NCBI GenBank assembly: GCA_946533175.1 | Contig: CAMNBS010000021.1 | Location: 1-15,821 of the forward strand | From: an uncultured Clostridia bacterium | GTDB lineage: Bacteria > Bacillota_I > Bacilli_A > RF39 > UBA660 | DNA length: 15,821 nt | Direction: 5' to 3' | Shown: positions 7,400 to 14,229 of the stretch, piece after piece | Layout: every line of letters begins with the position of its first letter | Numbering within the stretch: position 1 is the stretch's first letter | Translations under genes and position numbers: made by a program | The notes under the pieces: model-generated | What the model was told of the DNA's origin: nothing | The model's database searches: none | What the model saw: the letters and a program-made list of their open reading frames with translations, nothing else

Positions 7400-7876
7400 C
7401 TATTCAGTACTATATTTTAAATGCGCAATGGTATGATTAGTTTTATCATGTAATAATAATACTTCATCATTACTATCTTGATATTTTTTTAAATAATCTT
7501 TCATATCCTCATTATTATTGACTAAAATTGAATAATTATTTTTAATACTTTTTGTATAGATGAAGTCATAGTCTTTTAATTCTAAATAATTCATTAATGT
7601 CTCACAATAACCTGTATCTGTAAAATCACTGCATGATAATACTTTATAATCAATATTTGTTATAGTTTCTGGTTTAATGTATTTATAAAGCATATTTCTT
7701 AAATTATGTAATTTATAAACAATATCAATATCATTTTCTCTTTTGACTTTATCATCATAGGTACCAACTAATGGCAAGATTGAAGTGTATAAAAATGTAA
7801 ATATTCCAATAATAAACACTGCAACCATTAAGGTTTCAGTTAACACAAAACCTTTTTTATTCTTCAATAGAATCAT
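7400..7876 (-). CDS. Type IV prepilin-like protein
   Basis: The 158-aa product begins MILLKNKKG then FVLTETLMVAV. This is a class-III (prepilin) signal: a short basic leader, Gly9 before the cleavage site, Phe as the first mature residue, Glu at mature position 5, then about 22 hydrophobic residues (15-37). Prepilin peptidase would cut G9|F10, and the helix would assemble into a pilus or pseudopilus. The outer part has two Cys (82 and 91) that could form a disulfide. I choose ATG 7876 because AAGGA (7890-7886) lies 9 nt away; the ATG at 7885 touches that site. It could be a minor pseudopilin (ComG or T2SS type) rather than a major pilin. It is the first gene of a three-gene operon and is divergent from a PilB-type ATPase. 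The stop is TAG. Confidence 0.85.
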   Translation of the reverse strand: MILLKNKKGFVLTETLMVAVFIIGIFTFLYTSILPLVGTYDDKVKRENDIDIVYKLHNLRNMLYKYIKPETITNIDYKVLSCSDFTDTGYCETLMNYLELKDYDFIYTKSIKNNYSILVNNNEDMKDYLKKYQDSNDEVLLLHDKTNHTIAHLKYSTE

Positions 7877-7885
7877 TTTTATCAT

Positions 7886-7890
7886 TCCTT
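7886..7890 (-). promoter_or_regulatory. Ribosome-binding site choosing the prepilin start
   Basis: AAGGA lies 9 nt before ATG 7876 but abuts ATG 7885, so the inner start is preferred. Confidence 0.6.
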
Positions 7891-7893
7891 ATC

Positions 7894-7922
7894 TTGATTA
7901 TTTTATAAATCTATTATATAAT
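7894..7922 (+). promoter_or_regulatory. SigA-type promoter of the PilB-type ATPase
   Basis: TTGATT (7894-7899), a 17-bp spacer and TATAAT (7917-7922). The start near 7929 gives a leader of about 44 nt. The -10 overlaps the opposing -10 of the prepilin operon. Confidence 0.7.
7913..7918 (-). promoter_or_regulatory. Putative -10 of the prepilin operon
   Basis: TATAAT on the minus strand, about 37 nt before ATG 7876. No good -35 at 16-18 bp. It shares two bases with the plus-strand -10, so polymerase could occupy only one promoter at a time. Confidence 0.4.
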
Positions 7923-7972
7923 AATCTATGTAAAAAAGCTAGAGTAAAATTAAAAAGAATAGAGGGAAAAGA

Positions 7973-9316
7973 ATGATAGAATATGATTTTAAAAACCAAG
8001 AAATTGCTGATATAGTTAATAGTATTATTCTCTATTCGGTGTCAAAAAAAGCTAGTGATATTCACTTTGATCCATGTGAAAATGGTATTTTAGTTCGTCT
8101 GCGTATTGATGGACTTTTACAAGATCATGCTTTAGTACCTAATGCCTATAAAAGAAATTTAACCACTCGTATTAAGTTAATTTCTAATATGAACATTACT
8201 GAATCACGTCTTCCACAAGATGGTTCAATTAAAGGTAATATTAATGGCATTGACTTGGATATGCGTGTTTCTAGTTTAAATACTAACTTAGGTGAAAAGA
8301 TTGTTATTCGTATATTAGATTATTCACAAAGCGCTAATGGTTTAGAAAATTTAGGTTTTTCTGAAAAAAACTTAGAAAAAATCAAAAAAATGATTGCAGT
8401 TCCTAACGGCATAATTTTAATAACCGGTGCAACTGGTTCAGGTAAATCAACCACTGTTTATACCATGCTTCAAACGCTAAATACTAAAGATACCAATATT
8501 ATTACCGTTGAAGACCCTATTGAAATGAATATTGAAGGAATCAACCAAGTCCAAGTAAATTCCGAAATTGGTCTTACTTTTGGAAGAGTTTTACGTAGTA
8601 TTTTAAGACAAGATCCGAATATTATTTTAGTTGGAGAAATACGTGATACTGAAACTGCCCAAATTGCTGTTCGTGCATCTATTACAGGACATTTGGTTTT
8701 CTCAACTATCCATACCAATAACTCTTTAACAACCATTGAACGACTTTTGGATATGAATGTTGAAAGATATCTCTTATCCAGTGCTCTAACCGGTATTGTA
8801 TCGCAAAAATTAGCACGTAGATTATGCCCACACTGTAAAAAATTAAGGAAAACAACCGATTATGAAAAACAAGTTTTTAAAAAGACATTAAATAAAGATG
8901 TTCAAGAAATATATGATGCTATAGATAGCTGTGATAATTGTCGTAATGGATATACTGGTCGTATTGCTATCCAAGAAGTTTTACTAATTGATGATTTCTT
9001 ACGGGATGCCATCAATAACCCGGATATTTCCCGTGATGAATTAAGAAAACTTGTCTATACTAAGGATGTTACCACTCTTCTTCAAGATGGACTAGAAAAA
9101 GTCTTAGAAGGATATACTTCTTTTGAAGAAATATATAAGCTAATTGAAATAGATGATATTCTTGATGAAAGATATAATGAAGATAATCTTACCACGGAAA
9201 ATATTCAATCAGCAACCAACATTAATGAAGAAACATTAATTACGGAAAATAAACCGAAAGAAGATCCATTCCAAAATACAGAAATATTAGATTTGGGAGA
9301 GATTAATAATCAATAA
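7973..9316 (+). CDS. PilB/GspE-family type IV pilus or type II secretion ATPase
   Basis: This hexameric ATPase family powers pilus extension or pseudopilus secretion from the cytoplasmic side. Visible are an N2-like domain (KASDIHFDP near 27), Walker A GATGSGKST (152-160), the Asp box VEDPIE, Walker B IILVGEIRD (217-225), the His box TIHTN (245-249) and a zinc-binding Cys4 (285, 288, 320, 323). The zinc motif and the 447-aa length favour PilB/GspE over the shorter ComGA or PilT. The N1 domain of full-length PilB is missing, and an acidic, Asn/Glu-rich tail (about 395-447) follows the core. The start is set by AGAGGG (7961-7966). It is a single-gene unit closed by a terminator; no PilC/GspF platform gene follows, unlike comG operons. 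Confidence 0.93.
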   Translation: MIEYDFKNQEIADIVNSIILYSVSKKASDIHFDPCENGILVRLRIDGLLQDHALVPNAYKRNLTTRIKLISNMNITESRLPQDGSIKGNINGIDLDMRVSSLNTNLGEKIVIRILDYSQSANGLENLGFSEKNLEKIKKMIAVPNGIILITGATGSGKSTTVYTMLQTLNTKDTNIITVEDPIEMNIEGINQVQVNSEIGLTFGRVLRSILRQDPNIILVGEIRDTETAQIAVRASITGHLVFSTIHTNNSLTTIERLLDMNVERYLLSSALTGIVSQKLARRLCPHCKKLRKTTDYEKQVFKKTLNKDVQEIYDAIDSCDNCRNGYTGRIAIQEVLLIDDFLRDAINNPDISRDELRKLVYTKDVTTLLQDGLEKVLEGYTSFEEIYKLIEIDDILDERYNEDNLTTENIQSATNINEETLITENKPKEDPFQNTEILDLGEINNQ

Positions 9317-9325
9317 TAGATACAT

Positions 9326-9348
9326 AAGAAGAGAAATCTTCTTTTTTT
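9326..9348 (+). terminator. Intrinsic terminator of the ATPase gene
   Basis: A 7-bp stem (AAGAAGA with TCTTCTT) capped by a GAAA loop is followed by TTTTT. It begins 9 nt after the stop. Its U-tract overlaps the stop codon of the convergent yunB. Confidence 0.8.
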
Positions 9349-10021
9349 AATTAATTAAACTACCACCATATACTTGAGGAACTTTCCCTTGAATCAATTT
9401 AATCGCTATAGGGATATAATTAGTAATACTTACATAATCACTACTAAATGGTAAAATAACCATCATTTCGACTTTTATTTCCACTGATAAAGTTACTAAA
9501 GAGTTATTAATTCCATATTCTTTAACATCCGTTACAATTCCACTTGTAACATTTCCAACTATTTTTAAATTAATTGGAATCTTTGGTCCAATATTACTAA
9601 ATAATGTATTATGAAATGCAATACCACTAGGAACCCAAAAATATTCTTCACCAATGTTAAACTTCTTTTTTAATTCCGAATATTTTTCTTCTTCAATCAA
9701 TCTTAAATTATCCTCACAAGCATCACTTATACTGTCCGTTATCTTATTGACAATAACACTATCTAAAGTAACCGTGATTACTTCATCATTACTTCCCCTA
9801 GTTACAATAAATAGTTTGTCAACGTCATTCTTCGATAAAAGATCACTATTAACACTTCGATTAATAATAATTGACGCTACTCTTTTCATTTCCGAAATAC
9901 TATATTCCATTACAACTGGTGTTATCTTCTTATTAATTATTTTTAAAATTATAATGGCTATAATGATAATAATTATAATTATTAAAAGAAATATTCCTAA
10001 TTTCTTTTTTATTTTTCTCAT
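9347..10021 (-). CDS. yunB: Sporulation protein YunB
   Basis: The 224-aa product matches YunB, a B. subtilis mother-cell sporulation protein of unknown biochemistry. A basic start and one very Ile-rich TM segment (about 9-29) precede an extracytoplasmic domain. The family-typical parts are GPKIPINL (145-152), YGINNSLVTLSVEIKVEM (169-186), VILPFSSDYVSIT (188-200) and IQGKVPQVYGG (210-220). The start is forced: an in-frame TAA lies three codons upstream, and the next Met is residue 38. There is no Shine-Dalgarno sequence, and a TATAAT ends 5 nt before the ATG, so the mRNA is probably leaderless. It is convergent with the ATPase gene and divergent from a lipoprotein gene. Confidence 0.88.
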   Translation of the reverse strand: MRKIKKKLGIFLLIIIIIIIIAIIILKIINKKITPVVMEYSISEMKRVASIIINRSVNSDLLSKNDVDKLFIVTRGSNDEVITVTLDSVIVNKITDSISDACEDNLRLIEEEKYSELKKKFNIGEEYFWVPSGIAFHNTLFSNIGPKIPINLKIVGNVTSGIVTDVKEYGINNSLVTLSVEIKVEMMVILPFSSDYVSITNYIPIAIKLIQGKVPQVYGGSLIN

Positions 10022-10026
10022 AATAA

Positions 10027-10034
10027 ATTATATG
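10027..10034 (-). promoter_or_regulatory. -10 element directly before yunB (leaderless)
   Basis: CATATAAT on the minus strand ends 5 nt before ATG 10021. It fits a SigA -10 (TATAAT) and differs by one base from the mother-cell SigE-type -10 CATACAAT, as I recall that consensus. No clear -35 of either class is seen. Confidence 0.5.
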
Positions 10035-10076
10035 TTTAAATTTGACATATTTTACATAAAAACTTCCCCCACTACA

Positions 10077-10105
10077 TTGTTTTCTTTTTCTCCCATTGTT
10101 ATAAT
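10077..10105 (+). promoter_or_regulatory. SigA-type extended -10 promoter of the Cys-containing lipoprotein
   Basis: TTGTTT (10077-10082), a 17-bp spacer and TATAAT (10100-10105) with an extended TG (10097-10098). The start near 10112 leaves about 39 nt of leader. Confidence 0.75.
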
Positions 10106-10136
10106 TAAATAGAGAATAATCGTTTAGTGATTAATG

Positions 10137-10142
10137 AAAGGA
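10137..10142 (+). promoter_or_regulatory. Ribosome-binding site choosing the lipoprotein start
   Basis: AAAGGA lies 8 nt before ATG 10151 and downstream of the longer GTG start at 10127, so the inner start, which also gives a clean signal peptide, is the right one. Confidence 0.75.
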
Positions 10143-10150
10143 ATGAAAAA

Positions 10151-11293
10151 ATGAAAAAAATATTTTTACTACTTTCCATAATTTTATTTATAACAGGATG
10201 TGGAAATTTTTCTATTAACTACAATGAAAATACTAACAATAATACTGATAATATTCCCAAAAATATCGAACAAGAAAAAACTCAAATATATAACACCGGT
10301 ATTCCTATTGCCAAAAATTATATTAGAAACAAATATGGCTTTGAACTTCAAGAAAGTAATATTGATAACACAGTTTATCAAACAACCAATCCATGCCATC
10401 CTAATTCCTATTGTGAAAAACTAAGTGGCATTATGAATATAAAAACTCATTATCAAGGAATAAACTATGAAATTGAAGTTGACACCAACACTTATGCTTG
10501 TAGAGATACTTATGAAAAAACTATTTTTATGGAAAAACTAAATAATTATTTTGCCAATGCTCTAAATATTAATAAAAATGATTTTACAATTGTTCTTGGT
10601 TATCAACTTGATGAAAATGATTTTCTATTTAATACTAGAGTAACTGATACTAATTATCTCTCTCTTTTAAGAAATCATGCTAATATAGCCTTTTTTACTT
10701 ATAAAAATATTAATAAAAGTAATCTTGAAAAAATAGTAACGACCATTGGCCAACACAATGTCAGTTTTTATAACCATTTAACTTTTATTCAAGCATATGA
10801 TTATAATGATTATAATATCTTAAAAGGCAAAAGTAATTCTGAAATTAATGCCAATATAACTTTAGTAAAAAAATATTATGAATATATAACGAATTATAAT
10901 ACCAATCCTCAAAAAGAAAAAATCTATGATCGCGTAAAATTAGATAATGGTTACATTTATTACGAAATAAATGAAAAACATGATAATATTAATATTACAA
11001 AATCAACTAATAATGAAATGCAAAAATATATTAATGTTTTAAAAAATAACTGTCAAGCATGTTATAAAGATACCATTTTTACACAAGCATTTAATGTCAA
11101 AGTAAGTAAATATTGTGATGAAGCTAGTAACGCTACAAGTAATTATTGTCAGATTAATATTATAACCAATGAAAACATTAACGCTACTCTTTTAGGAAGC
11201 AAACATTATTCGGGATTCACTTCTTATTTCGCTATTAAAAATGGAAAACTATCTCTAACAAGTAGTGATTATGCGATTATGTTGAATAAATAA
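10151..11293 (+). CDS. Cys-containing secreted lipoprotein, function unknown
   Basis: The 380-aa product has a classic lipoprotein signal: MKKIFLLLSIILFITGC, with lipobox ITGC and lipidation at Cys17. An Asn-rich linker follows. The mature part has seven further Cys: C82 and C88 (PCHPNSYC), C117, C301 and C304 (CQAC), C322 and C333. That is many for an exported low-GC Gram-positive protein, and it suggests disulfides or metal binding. The domain opens PIAKNYIRNKYGF; I do not recognise a family. It has its own promoter, is divergent from yunB, and has no clear terminator before the next promoter. The anchor is outside the membrane; the role is unknown. Confidence 0.85.
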   Translation: MKKIFLLLSIILFITGCGNFSINYNENTNNNTDNIPKNIEQEKTQIYNTGIPIAKNYIRNKYGFELQESNIDNTVYQTTNPCHPNSYCEKLSGIMNIKTHYQGINYEIEVDTNTYACRDTYEKTIFMEKLNNYFANALNINKNDFTIVLGYQLDENDFLFNTRVTDTNYLSLLRNHANIAFFTYKNINKSNLEKIVTTIGQHNVSFYNHLTFIQAYDYNDYNILKGKSNSEINANITLVKKYYEYITNYNTNPQKEKIYDRVKLDNGYIYYEINEKHDNINITKSTNNEMQKYINVLKNNCQACYKDTIFTQAFNVKVSKYCDEASNATSNYCQINIITNENINATLLGSKHYSGFTSYFAIKNGKLSLTSSDYAIMLNK

Positions 11294-11320
11294 CATCACT
11301 ACATATCCCACCAGTTAAAT

Positions 11321-11349
11321 TTGACATTTTAGTGTAAATATGATAGAAT
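11321..11349 (+). promoter_or_regulatory. Strong SigA-type promoter of the TPR gene
   Basis: Perfect TTGACA (11321-11326), a 17-bp spacer and TAGAAT (11344-11349) with an extended TG (11341-11342). One of the best promoters in the window. Confidence 0.85.
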
Positions 11350-11372
11350 GATACGGAAATTGAGGGGGAAAT

Positions 11373-12242
11373 ATGAAATATAAGTTTTTTAATAAATGGG
11401 ACTTTCAGCAAATAATGTCCCTATATAATAATGATCCACGTGAAGCATTACGTCAATTTGAAATATATTTAAGCAAATATCCAGAAGATTATTCTGCTTA
11501 TACATACTATATGAGTTTATTAATTCGCCTTGGACACTTTGAAGACGCAGAGAATTTTGTTATATGGTTAGAAAATCGTCTTTATAGTGATCAAAATTAT
11601 TTATCATATCCAGAACGTGTAAAAATTTTAGAAAAGCATATATTATTTACCAAATTTAAACTATATGCATATCAAGAACGTTTTGAAGATATGTATGAGT
11701 TATGTCTTAACCATAGTGATAGAATAAATGAATTAGAAATAACTTCTATTATCTTTTATATGAAGAAAAAATTAGGAATTTTAAACGCTGAGCGATCAGC
11801 ATTATCATCATACTTATTAAGACAATTGTTAGAATACGATGAACAAGACATGCTTGAGCATATTAAGAAGCATATATCATGCTATTCTAGTGAAGTAGAT
11901 TCCCAGCAAAAAACTGTTTTTTATGATAGTTTTCCAATTCAAAGAGTACTAGCTGAAATTAAAAAATATTTTACACCAGAAAATCGTACATATCCAGGTT
12001 TTATTGAAAATGCTTATTATTTTCGTTTTGATAATTGTGGAAAGGCTAATAATCATTTAGCGGACTATTTTAAAGTAATATGTATTAATAATACCGATAA
12101 TATTATTACCATTTATCCTTGTCTAACATCAGATAACTTACCATATACGGATTTAAATTATTTAAGAATGGAAGACGATAAACCAAAAGTTAAAACAATT
12201 AGTCAAATTGATAAGTTTTACAAACGATATGGAAAAAAATAA
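11373..12242 (+). CDS. TPR-like protein with an unrecognised C-terminal domain
   Basis: This is a 289-aa soluble protein with no signal peptide or TM segment. Residues 1-170 look helical, with TPR-like units: a DPREALRQFEIYLSKYPEDY repeat at about 21-40, then GHFEDAENFVIWLENRL, then an ERFEDMYELC unit. The C-terminal 100 residues look beta-rich (YYFRFDNCGKANNHLADYF, then VICINNTDNIITIYP) and end in a basic tail. I do not recognise this domain. TPR units usually bind partner proteins, so an adaptor or regulator is the likeliest role. A strong promoter and GAGGGGG (11362-11368) predict high expression. A terminator begins one base past the stop. Confidence 0.8.
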   Translation: MKYKFFNKWDFQQIMSLYNNDPREALRQFEIYLSKYPEDYSAYTYYMSLLIRLGHFEDAENFVIWLENRLYSDQNYLSYPERVKILEKHILFTKFKLYAYQERFEDMYELCLNHSDRINELEITSIIFYMKKKLGILNAERSALSSYLLRQLLEYDEQDMLEHIKKHISCYSSEVDSQQKTVFYDSFPIQRVLAEIKKYFTPENRTYPGFIENAYYFRFDNCGKANNHLADYFKVICINNTDNIITIYPCLTSDNLPYTDLNYLRMEDDKPKVKTISQIDKFYKRYGKK

Positions 12243-12271
12243 AAATATATCTTTCGAGATATATTTTTTTT
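12243..12271 (+). terminator. Strong intrinsic terminator of the TPR gene
   Basis: A perfect 10-bp stem (AAATATATCT with AGATATATTT) closed by a TTCG tetraloop is followed by TTTTT. The hairpin starts immediately after the stop codon. Confidence 0.9.
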
Positions 12272-12306
12272 ACATAATTTGCTTTAATATAATTATCTTT
12301 TCTTAA

Positions 12307-12312
12307 TATAAT
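12307..12312 (+). promoter_or_regulatory. -10 element directly before the SpoVB-like gene
   Basis: TATAAT ends 5 nt before ATG 12318, so transcription would start at or next to the ATG. A second TATAAT at 12288-12293 could give a short leader of about 18 nt, but no Shine-Dalgarno sequence would be in it either. No clear -35. Confidence 0.5.
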
Positions 12313-12317
12313 GTAGT

Positions 12318-13613
12318 ATGAAAGAAAAATTTATTAAAAGTAGCATAATTCTAATTATTGGTGGAGCTTTAACTAAAATACTGGGTATTGTTATACGAAT
12401 GGTTATGTCAAGAAGCGCTTCCATCGAAACGATTGGCCTATATATGATGGTTCTTCCCACTTTCTCACTTATGATGGCCATTAGTCAATTAGGTTTTTCC
12501 AAAGGAATAAGCAAATTAATTAGTGAAGGAAAATGTCAAAGTAAAAAGCTTCTTTTTTCCATTCTTCCCCTTTCAATCCTAATTAATCTTTCGTTAACAA
12601 TCTTTTTAATTATTAGTAGCCACTTTATTGCTAATAATCTATTACATAATCCTGATGCCTATCTTCCCATATTAGCGATTAGTTTAGTTCTTCCTTTTGA
12701 TTCACTATCAAGTATTTTACGTGGTTTCTTTTTTGGTAAAGAAAAAATGACTCCACATGTAATAAGTCATTTAGCTGAACAAGTTATACGTCTATTATTA
12801 ATGTTTTTTGTAATTCCATCTTTTCGTAAATATGGAACAATTACTTCGACTACTGCCTTAATTTTAATTAATGTTTTCTCGGAAATAGCATCTAGTTTAG
12901 TATTAATATTCTTTCTTCCTAAACGATTTACTATAAAAAAACTGGATTTAAAACCCAATTTTCATTATCTTAAAGATGTTTTAGATGTAGCTATACCAAC
13001 GACAGCAACTAGAATATTAGGCAATATTGGCTATTTTTTAGAACCAATCATCATCACTTATGTTTTACTAAGGGTTGGATATGATACAACATTTATTACT
13101 CAAGAATATGGTATAATAACAGCTTTTGTCATGCCCATTTTACTCCTTCCTAGTTTTTTCACTACCGCCATAAGTAATGCCATGTTTCCTATTATTGCCC
13201 GAGAATACGCTAAAAAAAATATTTTGTATATTAGAAATAAATTAAAACAAGCCATTGCTTTTTCCTTAATAATATGTGTTTTTGCCATAGCTATTATTAA
13301 CCTATTTCCCGAATTTTTATTAAAGTTTTTTTATAAAACCACTCTAGGAGTTAATTATTTACGCTTTCTAAGTCCTATTTTTATTTTATATTCGCTGGAA
13401 GCGCCATTATCTAGTTTTTTAGAAGCTACTAATCATGCTAAAGATGTTATGTATGATAACTTAATTGGTATAATAATTAAAACTGTTTTTTTATTTGCGT
13501 TATCATTTCTAAAAATTGGTTTATATAGTCTTTTAATATCCATGATGATTAATATTTTTATTGTAACTATTCGCCATATTATTTGTATACGTAAAATATT
13601 AACTACAAAATAA
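12318..13613 (+). CDS. spoVB: SpoVB/MurJ-type flippase (MOP superfamily)
   Basis: This polytopic membrane protein of the polysaccharide transporter branch of the MATE/MOP exporters is related to SpoVB and MurJ, which move undecaprenyl-linked cell-wall precursors. Visible are the N-terminal GGALTKILGIVIR, GFSKGISKLISEG, and the SpoVB-like stretch ILRGFFFGKEKMTPHVISHL followed by AEQVIR. About 12 hydrophobic segments span the protein. At 431 aa it is shorter than B. subtilis SpoVB (about 518 aa), so one or two helices may be absent. An in-frame TAA lies just upstream and no ribosome site is present, so the mRNA looks leaderless. It could serve vegetative wall synthesis rather than the spore cortex; the symbol is a family assignment only. 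Confidence 0.85.
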   Translation: MKEKFIKSSIILIIGGALTKILGIVIRMVMSRSASIETIGLYMMVLPTFSLMMAISQLGFSKGISKLISEGKCQSKKLLFSILPLSILINLSLTIFLIISSHFIANNLLHNPDAYLPILAISLVLPFDSLSSILRGFFFGKEKMTPHVISHLAEQVIRLLLMFFVIPSFRKYGTITSTTALILINVFSEIASSLVLIFFLPKRFTIKKLDLKPNFHYLKDVLDVAIPTTATRILGNIGYFLEPIIITYVLLRVGYDTTFITQEYGIITAFVMPILLLPSFFTTAISNAMFPIIAREYAKKNILYIRNKLKQAIAFSLIICVFAIAIINLFPEFLLKFFYKTTLGVNYLRFLSPIFILYSLEAPLSSFLEATNHAKDVMYDNLIGIIIKTVFLFALSFLKIGLYSLLISMMINIFIVTIRHIICIRKILTTK

Positions 13614-13615
13614 TT

Positions 13616-13640
13616 AAAAAAAACTATCAATTGATAGTTT
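13616..13640 (-). terminator. Convergent terminator between the SpoVB-like gene and hpt
   Basis: An 8-bp perfect stem (AAACTATC with GATAGTTT) and an AATT loop. On the minus strand it is followed by a long T run, and the hpt stop lies in its 5' arm. On the plus strand the tail is only ATTCTTT, so it acts mainly for hpt and perhaps weakly for the flippase gene. Confidence 0.75.
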
Positions 13641-14160
13641 ATTCTTTAACCACAACTCCAATATAAGGTAAATTGCGATATTTTTGATCATAATCAAGAC
13701 CATAACCAATAACAAACAAATCCTCAATAACAAATCCTGAATATGTTGGATTAATATCAATAACACGTCTTGATTTTTTATCTAATAAAGTACATTCAAT
13801 ATAAGATTTTGGCTTCATTTCTAAAACATAATTACGAATATAATTTAGAGTATATCCAGTATCAACTATATCTTCAACAACAACAACATTTTTGCCATGA
13901 ATATTTTCAGCTTTTAATGGTAATTTAAGATTTATTTTACCAGTTGATGATTCGCCTTCATAACTAGAAACTCTTAAAAATTCAATGCGAGCATCTCCTT
14001 TATAATTTTTTAGTAAGTCACAAGCAAAAAAGACTGCTCCTTTTAAAGTGCAAACAAAGGTTACTTCTTCATCATGATACTTTTCATATAATTCATTTGC
14101 CAACTCCTTTACTCTTTTTTCAATTTCTTCTTGTGTAAATAATACATTAATTTTTTCCAT
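13639..14160 (-). CDS. hpt: Hypoxanthine phosphoribosyltransferase
   Basis: Hpt salvages hypoxanthine and guanine to IMP and GMP using PRPP. The 173-aa product has normal length. Visible are LKGAVFF (39-45), the flexible loop SSYEGESSTG (65-74), the PRPP motif VVVVEDIVDTGYTL (92-105), LLDKKSRR, and the purine-binding FVIGYGLDYDQKYRNLPYIG (149-168). GGAGGA (14169-14164) precedes the ATG. In many Firmicutes hpt sits between tilS and ftsH; here it is alone, between the SpoVB-like flippase gene (convergent) and a lipoprotein gene. Confidence 0.96.
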   Translation of the reverse strand: MEKINVLFTQEEIEKRVKELANELYEKYHDEEVTFVCTLKGAVFFACDLLKNYKGDARIEFLRVSSYEGESSTGKINLKLPLKAENIHGKNVVVVEDIVDTGYTLNYIRNYVLEMKPKSYIECTLLDKKSRRVIDINPTYSGFVIEDLFVIGYGLDYDQKYRNLPYIGVVVKE

Positions 14161-14182
14161 ACTTCCTCCAATTAATACAATA

Positions 14183-14188
14183 ATTATA
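14183..14188 (-). promoter_or_regulatory. Putative -10 of hpt
   Basis: TATAAT on the minus strand, 22 nt before the ATG. A weak TTTTAT at 17 bp may act as the -35. Confidence 0.4.
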
Positions 14189-14229
14189 TAGTAAAAAAGC
14201 CCAAAATAAAAGTATTTTTATAGAAAAAA

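Noticed and set aside
8470..8736. Minus-strand frame of 88 codons inside the ATPase gene
   Set aside because: The Walker motifs are on the plus strand; this is a shadow without a ribosome site.
10042..10064. Plus-strand promoter starting with TTGACA at 10042
   Set aside because: The position 17 bp downstream is C-rich (TCCCCC), so there is no -10.
9654..10112. Plus-strand frame of 152 codons
   Set aside because: Antisense to yunB and extending into its promoter gap; the YunB family match on the other strand explains the region.
14190..14229. Possible terminator after the propeller lipoprotein
   Set aside because: The only hairpin is a 6-bp A/T stem (AAAATA with TATTTT), and its T run comes after GGGC; too weak to call.
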